DNA of 64,000 nt, taken from Oscillatoria acuminata PCC 6304. GTDB lineage: Bacteria > Cyanobacteriota > Cyanobacteriia > Cyanobacteriales > Laspinemataceae. Below the pieces are notes generated by a model. The model made no database searches and was not told the DNA's origin. It saw nothing but the letters and a program-made list of their open reading frames with translations. Below are positions 55,101-63,531 of this stretch, piece by piece. Made by a program: the position numbers and the translations under genes. The stretch is taken from the NCBI RefSeq assembly GCF_000317105.1, contig NC_019693.1:1736001-1800000 (forward strand), given 5' to 3'. Positions within the stretch are counted from its first letter, which is position 1; each line of letters opens with the position of its first letter.

Positions 55101-56762
55101 TTGACCCTGAGGGTTATAGATGAGCCGACACCGGACTTGGATGGTGCGAATGCTACCATCCTGGCGGACAAGCCGATATTCTATTTCGCTGCTGCCGGTT
55201 TCCATTACTTCCCGATCGTACCGCTCAACCCGGTCCTTATCTTCTGGGTGAACCATCTCTCGCCACAGCAGGGGATTGTCGTAGAAATCTTGGCGGGGAC
55301 GTCCATATAGGGTTTCGATAGCGGGGTTTAAAAACAGGACTTCGGAGGTATTCGGATTAATGGACCAGACCATATCATCGAGGGAGTTGAGGATGCTGTT
55401 GAGGCGGGATTGGCTTTCCTGGAGTGCTGCTTCGGCTTCTTTGCGCTCGGTGATGTCCCGCATGGCGACAACGGCCCCTAGCTTGTTCCCGGAGGCATCT
55501 ACGATCGCCTGCCCACTGGCGAGGAGGGTGCGGGGTTTCTGATGTTTCCGTGCGATCACCATTTCCACATTTTGAATGGTTTCCCCGCGAAGGGCGCGAA
55601 ATAGGGGAATTTCTTCTACGGGCATCGGGGTCCCGTCTGGTTGATATAAATTGTAATACTCGGCCCATTGTTCTGGGGGGATGGGATATTCCGGCAATCC
55701 ATGATAGTCTTTCGTGGCCTGATTAAAGAGGGTTAACCGTCCATTGGCGTCACAGGCGGCAATGCCATCGGTTAAGTTGTTGAGGATGCCATTGAGGAAT
55801 TCCCGTTCTTTCTGGAGGGTGGCTTCGGCGGTGGTCCGGGAGGTGATTTCCTTCTGTAACTGGCCGATCGCCCCTTGGTATTCATCGGTGCGATCGGCGA
55901 CGCGGCTTTCTAGGTCTTCGTTAGCCTGTTTGAGGGCTTCTTCGATTTGTTTGCGATCGCCGATATCGACCACTGCCCCGACAAACCCAGTGACTTCTCC
56001 GTGATCGCTGGTTTGGATCACGGCTTGGACGAGTATCCAAATGATGCTGCCATCGTTGCGAAGCATTCGGCATTCCAGGCAAAATTTGACAGGGTTTTGA
56101 ACGAATTGAGACCATTGAGCAAAGACGAAAGAACTGTCTTCGGGATGAATGCTCCGGGTCCATCCAAACCCCATTGCCTCTTGGGGGGAGATTCCGGCAA
56201 GTTCACACCATTTTTTGTTGACGTAGAGGCATTTTCCATCGATGTCGGACTGGAATATCCCGACGGGGCACAGGGTGGCGATCGCTTGATACCGGCGCAG
56301 ACGGTCTTGTAAGGATTGGATGCTGTGGCGATGATGGGAAGTTGGTGACGGTTCTAAATTAGGGCGATCGCTAGGGTCGGGGATTTTTCGACCAAACCCA
56401 TACATCACCCCCTCTTCCCTGGACGGGCTGATTTCCCACTCTACCCACTGATAAGCGCCATCTTTTCTCTGATAGCGATTTTGAACCCTCACCCGCTCAA
56501 TTTCCCCAGATAGCGTGGCTATTTCCTGGGCAGTTTGCTCTCGGTCTTCTGGATGCACCCTAGCGATAAAGGGGCGATTCACTAAGTCTTTTGGCGTAAA
56601 GCCGAGGGTTGGTTCCCATGCAGGATTAACCTGTTGAAAATTCCCCTCTAACCCGAGTAGACAGAGTAAATCCTCGGAACGGCTAAAAAATCCCATATAA
56701 TGGGCTGGATTGGCTAAATTCGACCGCTTTTTTGCTGATTTTTTGGGAGGGTTGATACGCAT
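52113..56762 (-). CDS. multi-PAS/GAF sensor histidine kinase
   Basis: 1549 residues, ATG start. About eight PAS domains (about 27-135, 155-275, 325-445, 455-570, 580-700, 710-820, 835-950, 960-1080), most with the PAC ending 'DITERKxAE', are followed by a GAF domain (about 1110-1260). After a coiled coil comes the phospho-acceptor helix GQLVAGVAHEINNPVNFIHG, then the ATPase motifs QVLMNIINNAIDAL, IADNGPGM and GKGTGLGLAISYQIV. There are no membrane helices and no receiver domain, so it is a soluble kinase that must act on a separate regulator, none of which is adjacent. The signal is unknown. The size is large but usual for filamentous cyanobacteria. Confidence 0.92.
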   Translation of the reverse strand: MRINPPKKSAKKRSNLANPAHYMGFFSRSEDLLCLLGLEGNFQQVNPAWEPTLGFTPKDLVNRPFIARVHPEDREQTAQEIATLSGEIERVRVQNRYQRKDGAYQWVEWEISPSREEGVMYGFGRKIPDPSDRPNLEPSPTSHHRHSIQSLQDRLRRYQAIATLCPVGIFQSDIDGKCLYVNKKWCELAGISPQEAMGFGWTRSIHPEDSSFVFAQWSQFVQNPVKFCLECRMLRNDGSIIWILVQAVIQTSDHGEVTGFVGAVVDIGDRKQIEEALKQANEDLESRVADRTDEYQGAIGQLQKEITSRTTAEATLQKEREFLNGILNNLTDGIAACDANGRLTLFNQATKDYHGLPEYPIPPEQWAEYYNLYQPDGTPMPVEEIPLFRALRGETIQNVEMVIARKHQKPRTLLASGQAIVDASGNKLGAVVAMRDITERKEAEAALQESQSRLNSILNSLDDMVWSINPNTSEVLFLNPAIETLYGRPRQDFYDNPLLWREMVHPEDKDRVERYDREVMETGSSEIEYRLVRQDGSIRTIQVRCRLIYNPQGQGIRMDGIVTDITDRKEAEKERERLITILEATPDFVGISDANGVVLYLNQTGRRVVGLEADDDITTQHISGFIPESWQSFMFNEALPTAIQDGVWSGETGFLAHDGREIPVLQVIMSHRSESGTVEYFSTIIRDITERKQAEESLQRNALQLALAQQVAHIGSWQCDLNTYDVDWSDELLRIYQVEQPELGLSYEGFLERVHPEDRESLKTVIEEALAQQQPYECKHRMLFPDGAIKFISSKAQPIFNDEGELVKLIGTAHDITASHEAEEALRRSEELYRAIARNFPNGGICLFDPELRYTFVDGRELDEIGFSKTEMEGKTIWEFWPPETAAMLESMYRNALAGETGVFEFPFYQRIYLVHVLPVTHTNGEIFAGMLVAQNITALKEAETALKQREEYLRGILENMPVMMNAFDAEGQFVAWNREGERVTGYSAEEIVGNPHAVEMLYPDSAQREAIFTQMAKLDNHYRNWELDLTAKDGTIKTIVWSNISKQFPIPGWSGWGIGVDVSDRKQAENALRQSEAESRQLANRESLINRISSDIRNSLEVNTILETVVQQLYQLLELERSSFIWYRCCSTPLFWEIVTEVKAPELESRIGRYQVDGNPLEVKFANGELIRSDDLTCEPDLGLQAVYTDWGYRAIVVVSIETSSGDIGCLICGTHQQPRHWQDWEVELLQAVAERLAIALYQADLYRQAQESAREAQEQAEQLQNTLEELQQTQSQLIQTEKMSSLGQLVAGVAHEINNPVNFIHGNLTHLTNYTEDLLSIIRLYQETYPNPEAELEEAITDLELDYITEDLPKILASMKMGTDRIRKIVLSLRNFSRLDEADMKEVDLHEGIENTLLILQNRFKPKGDRHSIELIKEYGELPLIECYASQMNQVLMNIINNAIDALESNPSETVETLPTIRISTEVRGDRAIIHIADNGPGMTEQIKARLFDPFFTTKPVGKGTGLGLAISYQIVVEKHNGILDCITAPGQGSEFIIQIPIVQRKN

Positions 56763-57143
56763 AGATTACCGTCAGTCACTAGAGTTTGAATTGAGGGGTT
56801 TTTCAGGGGATTAGAGGGGGACCTTTTTCCGGAGTTTTTGAGCACGGGTTTCAAAAATCAGTCTATCCTTTTTTCTAATTCTGTGTTCAAATCCCTGAGT
56901 GGTAAGAATCTCTCTCCCACTGGGCTAAGGATCTCAGGAATCTCAGCAAAGCCGGAGTTAGGGATCAGGGTCTTTCTCAAAAGGCCGTCCATCACCGGGA
57001 CCTGTGATCCGGGGTGAAATCCCCAACAGTTGGGTCAGTGGGGATCGGGGGGAAAATAGCTCGACTTCAGGCAACTCCACCCTTTCCCCTTTAAAATAAG
57101 CAAAGACTTGTCCCTGATTGCTCTTTTATTTTTGTTAATCCAA
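56763..57143. other. intergenic region between divergent genes
   Basis: 381 bases between the 8-PAS kinase and the lipoprotein gene. No gene, strong hairpin or recognisable repeat seen. It must contain both promoters. Confidence 0.4.
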
Positions 57144-59066
57144 ATGCGTTATTGGGTAGTTAATCTATTTCTGGCGATCGCACTAAATGCTTGCGCGACT
57201 CTTCCGTTGAAAAACTCTACCATTGCATCCCGGGAAAATATCACCCAATGGACAAGCGCACAAAAACAAGAACTGCGCGAAAGAAGCACCCAGACCCAAC
57301 GCCTTTCTCCCCATTCCAGTTTAGATGCAACGGAGGTGGAATTTCAACGGCGGAGTTTATTAATTCGGCAAAGAATAGCCCGTCAAAATCTCGAAGAACG
57401 CGATCGCTGGTGGCGCAAGAACGACATTGGCGACCCTCATAAATATTTGCTTCCTATTATTTTAGCGCGCCTTAGTTTACCCGAGGATTATGACCCCCAA
57501 CCCAATTGGGATATGTTGTTAAAATTGGAACGTGAGCGCCCGGACCTGTATCATTTCCGCAGTATGCTGGATGTGCGGATTTTCTTCCTACATCGGAACC
57601 GTCTCCCGGACCCTGTAAAGGCATCTTACCAAAGTATGTTGGTCAGTCCTCGGGTAGAGGAGTGGCAGGAAGGGGGAACGGAAAATCATGGGTTTATGCA
57701 GCGGGCATCGGGTTTGGCCCTAATGGATGGTAGCGGCTTTCCGGTGGAACTCCCCCATATGCCGGAAACCAATGAGGCTTGGTTGCGATCGCAACTGGAT
57801 AAATTTCTCACCATTGGTCAGGGAGAATTTCATTCCTCAACCTATTACGGCTACAGCATCGCGGGATTACTGAATCTGTATGATTTTGCCGAAACTCCCG
57901 AACTGCGGGAACTGGCGACTGCCTTATTGGACTGGTATGCCACCAATATGGCCTTGCGCCTGAGTTGGGGAACCTCGGGCGGGGCGGAAAGTCGGGGCTT
58001 TGATCGCTATACTTGGAATAGTGGATTGAGTGCGGTTGCCTGGATTTGGTGGGGAACTCAGAATCCCACGAATGATAAGGCGATCACCGAGGCAATGCAA
58101 CTCCAATATGCTAGACTAGCTCTAGCCCCGAGTCTGAGTTCCTATCGTCCTCCGGAACATTTACGGGCGATCGCTCACAAGCAAATTCCCCTCCCCTTTT
58201 CTGTCCAAGCCAGTCATCCAGTTTATTACAGCTACCATGCCGACAATCACCTCTGGGAAACCTTTTACGTCACCCCCGATTATACCGTGGGTACTCTGTT
58301 AGAAGGCTCTCGGGACTATCAAGTTGAAGGGACAATCCGCGCTCAGTATGCTACCTATAAACTTGTAATTCGCGACCCCAACGGGATGAATAATCCCATC
58401 GTGAGTCTGGCAGGAACCTATCATTCGCCAATGGCTACGGGAAAAACCCCCGGAGACCAATATGTGCAGGAACGAAGTGCGGTAATTTATCAGCAGATTC
58501 TCACCGAGTCCGATGTAGAGGCAGGAGTCCCGGCCCAGACGCACCTCGTTTTACCCATAGGGTATGGAGAACCCCGCCGACATGAAGATTGGTATATTTG
58601 GCGTATTCAAGAAACTTGGTTGGTGGCCCAAATTTGGGGAGATGAGATTGCTTTAAAAATGCCGGTTTCTGAGAAAGAGGCTGCCTATCAAGCCTTAGCG
58701 GCAGTCGGCAGAAAAACAGCCTGGATCGTCGATGTCGCCAGGGTCGCCGAGTATCCCACTTTTAATAGTTTAATTCGCGCCTTGGAACAAACCGAGGTGA
58801 GAGATGATGCTTGGGATACCGACGGCAGTTTAGGGTATAAAAGTCTTGCCGGGGACCAGATCACGATGACCTACCAACCCCAGGGTGCGATCGCGATCGC
58901 CACGATTAATGGGAAACCCCGTCAACTGGAAAATTGGCCAGTATTAGAGAGTCCTTATGTTCGGCAACCCCTAAATAGTGGCGTCTTAGAAGTTAAAGAA
59001 CCCCAACTGGGCATCTGGCGGTTGCGGACCACCGCAACGGGACCCCAATGGGAAACCAAACCCTGA
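57144..59066 (+). CDS. large lipoprotein of unknown function
   Basis: 640 residues from the ATG at 57144; a TTG 12 codons upstream is less likely because the lipoprotein signal MRYWVVNLFLAIALNAC begins here, with lipobox LNAC (Cys17). The next ~400 residues are helical and contain NHGFMQRASGLALMDG, STYYGYSIAGLLNLYDFAET and a following WYATNMALRLSWGTSGG. This pattern recalls the alpha/alpha-toroid of some polysaccharide lyases and glycoside hydrolases. The C-terminal third is beta-rich (YQVEGTIRAQYATYKLVIRD). I cannot name a family. It should be anchored in a membrane facing the periplasm. Confidence 0.7.
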   Translation: MRYWVVNLFLAIALNACATLPLKNSTIASRENITQWTSAQKQELRERSTQTQRLSPHSSLDATEVEFQRRSLLIRQRIARQNLEERDRWWRKNDIGDPHKYLLPIILARLSLPEDYDPQPNWDMLLKLERERPDLYHFRSMLDVRIFFLHRNRLPDPVKASYQSMLVSPRVEEWQEGGTENHGFMQRASGLALMDGSGFPVELPHMPETNEAWLRSQLDKFLTIGQGEFHSSTYYGYSIAGLLNLYDFAETPELRELATALLDWYATNMALRLSWGTSGGAESRGFDRYTWNSGLSAVAWIWWGTQNPTNDKAITEAMQLQYARLALAPSLSSYRPPEHLRAIAHKQIPLPFSVQASHPVYYSYHADNHLWETFYVTPDYTVGTLLEGSRDYQVEGTIRAQYATYKLVIRDPNGMNNPIVSLAGTYHSPMATGKTPGDQYVQERSAVIYQQILTESDVEAGVPAQTHLVLPIGYGEPRRHEDWYIWRIQETWLVAQIWGDEIALKMPVSEKEAAYQALAAVGRKTAWIVDVARVAEYPTFNSLIRALEQTEVRDDAWDTDGSLGYKSLAGDQITMTYQPQGAIAIATINGKPRQLENWPVLESPYVRQPLNSGVLEVKEPQLGIWRLRTTATGPQWETKP

Positions 59067-59152
59067 TTCCCATCCCAACTCAACTTCAGACTCCAGGCGA
59101 TCGCCCTGGAGGGGAATCGCAAATTCCCCTCTTTCAACCCCGATCGCCCCCT

Positions 59153-59539
59153 TCACTTCGATTCCTCAATCACCTTAGCCGATACCTCAACTGCATCAAT
59201 GTCAATGGTCCCCGGGGGGGTCAACCGTACGAAGTGATCGCCTTCTCCCATCAGAGGTTCCCCACAACTGGGACATTGAAATTGGGTCTGATTTAGTCCA
59301 GTGAGTTCATAACTACACACCGGACAGTGATCCACAATTAGGTTCCGACTCAACCACCACCGCAAGCCAAAAAAGGCCACCACCGGCAGCAGGGTAATTG
59401 CCACAATTAAGATTAAAATCGACTTGACAACCCATCCCAACCCGATCGAAATCAACACCCATACGATAAATACCGGCATCAACCATCGACTCAGGTCCGA
59501 TAGGTTCAGCAGCAAGGATTTGTAACTGTTTTGATTCAC
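59153..59539 (-). CDS. small membrane protein with a zinc-ribbon-like motif
   Basis: 128 residues from a GTG start with GGGAG about 7 bases upstream. Two hydrophobic segments (about 18-35 and 38-60: MPVFIVWVLISIGLGWVV, SILILIVAITLLPVVAFFGL) are followed by HCPVCSYELTGLNQTQFQCP and SCG, a four-cysteine zinc ribbon. The C-terminal part has HFVRLTPPGTIDIDAVEV. It is on the same strand as the glycosyltransferase upstream (36 bases), so it may be co-transcribed. Function unknown. Confidence 0.72.
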   Translation of the reverse strand: MNQNSYKSLLLNLSDLSRWLMPVFIVWVLISIGLGWVVKSILILIVAITLLPVVAFFGLRWWLSRNLIVDHCPVCSYELTGLNQTQFQCPSCGEPLMGEGDHFVRLTPPGTIDIDAVEVSAKVIEESK

Positions 59540-59575
59540 AATTGACTCCCACAGAAAATCGCCAATACCTCTATC

Positions 59576-60706
59576 CTACTCAGTAAACTCTATCAGTTGT
59601 TTGACTCGAAGAGTAAAGGCATCCGTACCAAACCCCCCTACCGTTTGCTGGCGCAACCAGTCCCCATCACAGCGGCGGTCCTCTCCTTGCAAGATTTCAA
59701 TGCAGGCAGCCGCCACCGCCTGAGGGTCCCGATGTGGCACTTGCCAGCCCAATTTGCCATCCTGCAACGGGTCGGCAGACCCATCGGCATCCCCAGACAG
59801 CACAGGTTTTCCACAAGCCATTGCCTCTAGGTACACGATGCCAAATCCCTCCTGAGAGGGCATAATATAGGCATCAGCCACTCGGTAATGCAGGGCTAAC
59901 TCCTCTGTCGGCACAAACCCGGCAAACACCACGCGATCGCTCACCCCCAACTCCTGCGCCAATCCCTGCAATCTCGGCTGATCATCCCCCCGACCAATCA
60001 CCAGATACTTGACATCCGGCTGGGCTTGTGCTATCTCTGGTAACGCCCGAATTGTTACATCCACCCCCTTATAGATATCCCCAGACCACAATCGCGCCAC
60101 GGTCATCAACACCTTACAACCGGCTAACCCATAGCGTTCTATCAGTTCCGGCGGTTTAGGACCCGGAGTAAACAACCGCTCATCCACCGCACAAGGCAGT
60201 AACTCAAAGCGACTCGGTTGTAATCCATTCGCCGCACAAGCGCGATCGCGACTGTAGCGGCTAATCGTCCATAACTCACTCGCCCGTTGTAACCCCCCTT
60301 GTGCCATCTTCGGCAGCGGTTCCCACACCTCCTTCCCATAAGTCAACACCGTATAAGGAATCCCCAACGGTTGACAGAGCACCTGCACCAACGGCACCAA
60401 ATTAATATGACCACAAAACACCCGCCTCGGACGCTGCAAAACCAGTCGATTTGCCAACACTCCAGCCAACTTCACCCGTCCCCACATCGGCGGCAAAGTT
60501 TTTAAATATTGAAATCGCAACCCCGGATTTCCCTCCAAGGGATTCTCACAATCCGGACCATCTCGCAACAACAACACCTCCGCCACCCTCCCCTCACGGG
60601 ACGCCCAATCCCCATACACCGTCAAAATATCCTTCACATAAGATTGAATCCCCCCCTCCCGGGAAAAAATCTCCAAAAACACAAAAATATCATTCTCTTC
60701 CCGCAT
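59576..60706 (-). CDS. glycosyltransferase family 4 protein
   Basis: 376 residues from the ATG at 60706, with GGAGG 8 bases upstream (GTG codons further upstream are less likely). The GT-B fold signs are LEIFSREGGIQSYVKDIL at the N-terminus, VLMTVARLWSGDIYKGVDVT, YLVIGRGDDQPRLQGLAQEL, VVFAGFVPTEEL and the donor motif MPSQEGFGIVYLEAMACGKP with its EX7E pattern. It probably adds a sugar to a surface glycan. The 48-base gap to the flavoprotein gene on the same strand suggests a short operon 62022->59153. Confidence 0.9.
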   Translation of the reverse strand: MREENDIFVFLEIFSREGGIQSYVKDILTVYGDWASREGRVAEVLLLRDGPDCENPLEGNPGLRFQYLKTLPPMWGRVKLAGVLANRLVLQRPRRVFCGHINLVPLVQVLCQPLGIPYTVLTYGKEVWEPLPKMAQGGLQRASELWTISRYSRDRACAANGLQPSRFELLPCAVDERLFTPGPKPPELIERYGLAGCKVLMTVARLWSGDIYKGVDVTIRALPEIAQAQPDVKYLVIGRGDDQPRLQGLAQELGVSDRVVFAGFVPTEELALHYRVADAYIMPSQEGFGIVYLEAMACGKPVLSGDADGSADPLQDGKLGWQVPHRDPQAVAAACIEILQGEDRRCDGDWLRQQTVGGFGTDAFTLRVKQLIEFTE

Positions 60707-60753
60707 CACCAACACCTCCGTACAAATCCTTGAAAATCAGTGACATCCGTGGT

Positions 60754-62022
60754 TCAACTCCCCTGCATCTGCGCCGCCAACCAGCTAGTTGTCCAAGCAC
60801 TTTGAAAATTAAACCCTCCCGTCACCCCATCAATATCCAACACTTCCCCGGCAAAGTATAACCCCGGACAACAACGACTCTCCATTGTCTTAAAATTCAC
60901 CTCTTTCAAAGAAACCCCGCCACAAGTGACAAATTCCTCCTTAAACACCCCTTTCCCCTGAATTGGATACTCCCCTCGGGTCAATTCTTCCACCACCTGA
61001 TTAATCGCTTTTTTAGAAATTTCCGCCCAACGAGTTTCCATATCAATTCCCCTTGATGCTAACAACCGTTCCCACAATCGCCGAGGAATCGGAAACGGAC
61101 AACTCGTCGCCACTGCCTTGCGCGGTAACTGGGATTTCACCGCCTGTAACTGTTCTCGCAACAGTTCCGGATTATACTCCGGTAACCAATCAATGGTTAG
61201 AGTCGCCCGATACTTGTGGTTATATAAATATCTAGCCCCCCATGCCGAAAGTTTCAGAATCGCCGGACCACTCAGACCCCAATGGGTAATCAGAACGGGT
61301 CCGGTTTGGGTCAATTTCGCATCCCGTAATTGGACTCGTGCCATTTTTACTGCCACTCCTGCTAAATCCTGGAAGCGAGGGTCAGTGATATTAAAAGTAA
61401 ACAGGGAGGGCACCGGGGGTTCTATCTGATGTCCCAGGGATTGGGCAATTTTATATCCCAGGGGATTGCTACCCGTTGCCACCAGCAGGCGATCGCAACT
61501 CAAGGTTTCTCCAGACTTCAAGACAATCTCAAATCCCCCAACATTCTCACCTTCCGAGGGAGACAGGCGACGCACCTCCACCACCGAAACCCCAGTCCGC
61601 AGTCTCACCCCCGATTCTCGCACCTGCTGCATCAAACAGTGGATAATCGTCTCAGAATCATCCGTCGTCGGGAACATCCGCCCATCTTCCTCAGTTTTCA
61701 ACCTCACCCCGCGACTTTCAAACCAGTTCACTGTATCCTGCACCTGAAACCGGGAAAATGCCCCCCGCAACGCCTTACCCCCTCGGGGATAATGGGTGAC
61801 TAACATCCCCGGATCAAAGCAAGCGTGGGTCACATTGCATCGTCCCCCCCCGGAAATTTTCACCTTCAATAGGGGTTGCCGTCCCGCTTCTAAAATTGTT
61901 ACCTCAGACTGAGGATGATTTTGAGCGCAATTAATCGCCCCAAAAAAACCCGCTGCACCCCCACCAATTACCACCACTTTCACTGGGCGATCGTTCACTG
62001 CCTTAAATCCTTGCATTCCCAT
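60754..62022 (-). CDS. NAD(P)/FAD-dependent oxidoreductase, HI0933/BaiN-like
   Basis: 422 residues, the usual size. The FAD-binding Rossmann motif VVVIGGGAAGFFGAI lies at the N-terminus. The family markers are KVKISGGGRCNVTHACFDP, FPTTDDSETIIHCL, LLVATGSNPLGYKIAQSLGH, HWGLSGPAILKLSAWGAR, FVTCGGVSLKEVNFKTMES and CCPGLYFAGEVLDIDGVTGG. Members of this group are flavoproteins related to BaiN; most have no proven substrate. No signal peptide. It stands upstream of the GT4 gene. Confidence 0.92.
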   Translation of the reverse strand: MGMQGFKAVNDRPVKVVVIGGGAAGFFGAINCAQNHPQSEVTILEAGRQPLLKVKISGGGRCNVTHACFDPGMLVTHYPRGGKALRGAFSRFQVQDTVNWFESRGVRLKTEEDGRMFPTTDDSETIIHCLMQQVRESGVRLRTGVSVVEVRRLSPSEGENVGGFEIVLKSGETLSCDRLLVATGSNPLGYKIAQSLGHQIEPPVPSLFTFNITDPRFQDLAGVAVKMARVQLRDAKLTQTGPVLITHWGLSGPAILKLSAWGARYLYNHKYRATLTIDWLPEYNPELLREQLQAVKSQLPRKAVATSCPFPIPRRLWERLLASRGIDMETRWAEISKKAINQVVEELTRGEYPIQGKGVFKEEFVTCGGVSLKEVNFKTMESRCCPGLYFAGEVLDIDGVTGGFNFQSAWTTSWLAAQMQGS

Positions 62023-62069
62023 TCAAAACTGCTATTGTCCCACAGTCTGTCCTCTTTTTCCACAAATGC

Positions 62070-62219
62070 AGAAACCGGGTTTCTTTCCCAAATCTCTGAT
62101 CAGAAGCAACAACTGTCGCCAGAAACCCGGTTTCTAGCCCCCTACCCAAGTTCAGAAACCGGGTTTCTTCACCCAATCTCTGATCAGAAGCAACAACTGT
62201 CGCCAGAAACCCGGTTTCC
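62070..62219. repeat. two tandem pairs of AGAAACCGGGTTTCT palindromes, family D
   Basis: Four palindromes alternate between AGAAACCGGGTTTCT and AGAAACCCGGTTTC(T), with the spacer CCAATCTCTGATCAGAAGCA followed by ACAACTGTCGCC present twice. The tandem period is about 85 bases. Some open frames across it are only due to the repeat. Confidence 0.8.
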
Positions 62220-62240
62220 AACCCTCTACCCCAACTCAAA

Positions 62241-63116
62241 TCAAATCCGTCCCAATAACTCAACTAACTGTGAGCGCAACGATAACGGATTATATCCTAA
62301 ATTAAAGGCTTTAGAACTATCCAAAGACACATCGGGCGGTCTAGGGGCGGACATTTTTACATCTTGTTGCCGACAGGGTTTAATCCGCCCCTGCTGAACC
62401 TCTAATACCTCAATCACTTGTTCAAAAAAACTATATCGCGAAACCCGCTCTTTTCCGCCTAAATGCAGCAACTTTTCATTCTGTTTTAACGCTAATAATA
62501 ACCCTTGTGCCGCAGTTTTCCCACTCACCGGCGTCCGAAATTCATCGATGAATAAGGCTAAATCTTGTCCCGATCGCAAGGTTTGTAACATCGGCTGGAG
62601 GAAACTTTGGGCAACGGGTCCGCCTTCGCCAAACATCAGCGGCATTCGACAAACAATTGTTTGCGGATTGCGATCGCGCATTTCCCCCTCCGCCTGCACC
62701 TTTTGCTCTCCATACCGACTCACTGGACAAACTGCATCGGTTTCAGCATAGGGTGGATTTAACCCATCAAACACTAAATCCGTAGAAGTAAAAATACAGG
62801 GAATCTCCGCATCTCCACATAATCCCGCCAAATCACTCGCAGCCGTCACATTAATTTTGTACGAATCCTCGGGATAAGTTTGACAAACATTCGGCTGAGA
62901 TTGAGCCGCTGCATGAATCACAGCATCGGGACAAATTTCCAAAAAGAGAGATTTTAGGGCTGGGAAATCCGTCAAATCTACCGGCATTAACTCACAACCG
63001 GGAAGGGTAATTTTATGAGAGCAATAGGTTCCAAAAACCTGCCAATTTGCTTGAGCCACTTGACAGAGATTCCAGCCCAAAAATCCACTAGACCCCGTAA
63101 TTAAAAGTTTTTTCAT
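62241..63116 (-). CDS. RmlD-like NAD(P)-dependent sugar reductase (SDR family)
   Basis: 291 residues. The N-terminal glycine motif LLITGSSGFLGWNLCQVA binds NAD(P). VDLTDFPAL, DAVIHAAAQSQPNVC and the catalytic region STDLVFDG with SRYGEQKVQAEGEM (YxxxK) follow, the usual RmlD order. The relatives reduce dTDP-4-keto-rhamnose or a related sugar nucleotide in surface polysaccharide synthesis. Other dTDP-rhamnose genes are not adjacent, so the substrate is uncertain. The rubredoxin gene ends 31 bases away on the same strand, upstream of this gene's start. Confidence 0.88.
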   Translation of the reverse strand: MKKLLITGSSGFLGWNLCQVAQANWQVFGTYCSHKITLPGCELMPVDLTDFPALKSLFLEICPDAVIHAAAQSQPNVCQTYPEDSYKINVTAASDLAGLCGDAEIPCIFTSTDLVFDGLNPPYAETDAVCPVSRYGEQKVQAEGEMRDRNPQTIVCRMPLMFGEGGPVAQSFLQPMLQTLRSGQDLALFIDEFRTPVSGKTAAQGLLLALKQNEKLLHLGGKERVSRYSFFEQVIEVLEVQQGRIKPCRQQDVKMSAPRPPDVSLDSSKAFNLGYNPLSLRSQLVELLGRI

Positions 63117-63146
63117 GAAACCGAAATAAATTGGATTGAGTTACGG

Positions 63147-63305
63147 TTAATCGGGTTCAAAATCCTCTTTAGACACCCCGCAAACCGGACAAATCCAATC
63201 ATCAGGGATGTCTTTGAATGCAGTTCCCGGTGGGATACCCGAGTCCGGGTCTCCCTCTTCGGGATTATAAACATAGCCGCAGGTAGTACAGAGATATTGT
63301 TGCAT
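63147..63305 (-). CDS. rubredoxin
   Basis: 52 residues, a typical soluble rubredoxin. Two knuckles bind iron: [15 protein letters not shown] near the N-terminus (CxxCGY) and [15 protein letters not shown] near the C-terminus (CPxCG). The spacing of 29 residues between the pairs is normal. There is no C-terminal membrane helix, so it is not the thylakoid RubA type. It is a one-electron carrier in redox or oxygen-stress reactions. A strong AAGAGGTG precedes the ATG by about 7 bases. It is on the same strand as, and upstream of, the RmlD-like gene and may share its transcript. Confidence 0.95.
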   Translation of the reverse strand: MQQYLCTTCGYVYNPEEGDPDSGIPPGTAFKDIPDDWICPVCGVSKEDFEPD

Positions 63306-63415
63306 GGGTTTCACCTCTTTATGAAAATTGTTTAATCTAATTGAATCATATAAACCGAAAGTTATCTCAATTCATTACAAAAATTTAACAATGCTTACGA
63401 ACCCGTTAACATTAA

Positions 63416-63462
63416 ACCCTAAATGTAGAGGCATCCAAGCGAATCGCCTCTACATTTAGGGT
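63416..63462. repeat. palindromic repeat with AAATGTAG ends
   Basis: ACCCTAAATGTAGAGGC ... GCCTCTACATTTAGGGT, an inverted repeat related to 13889-13930 and 24580-24615. It lies between the ChaB-type gene and the rubredoxin gene, both on the minus strand, and could end the former's transcript. Confidence 0.65.
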
Positions 63463-63531
63463 AGATTCTCTAACAGTTTTGGAGTACCCCAGCGCTTTCG
63501 CCTGGGCGCACTCCTGATCAGTGGCAATATC

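Noticed and set aside
62070-62219. CRISPR-like repeats
   Set aside because: Only four copies of a 15-base palindrome with duplicated spacers; it is a dispersed repeat found elsewhere in the window.
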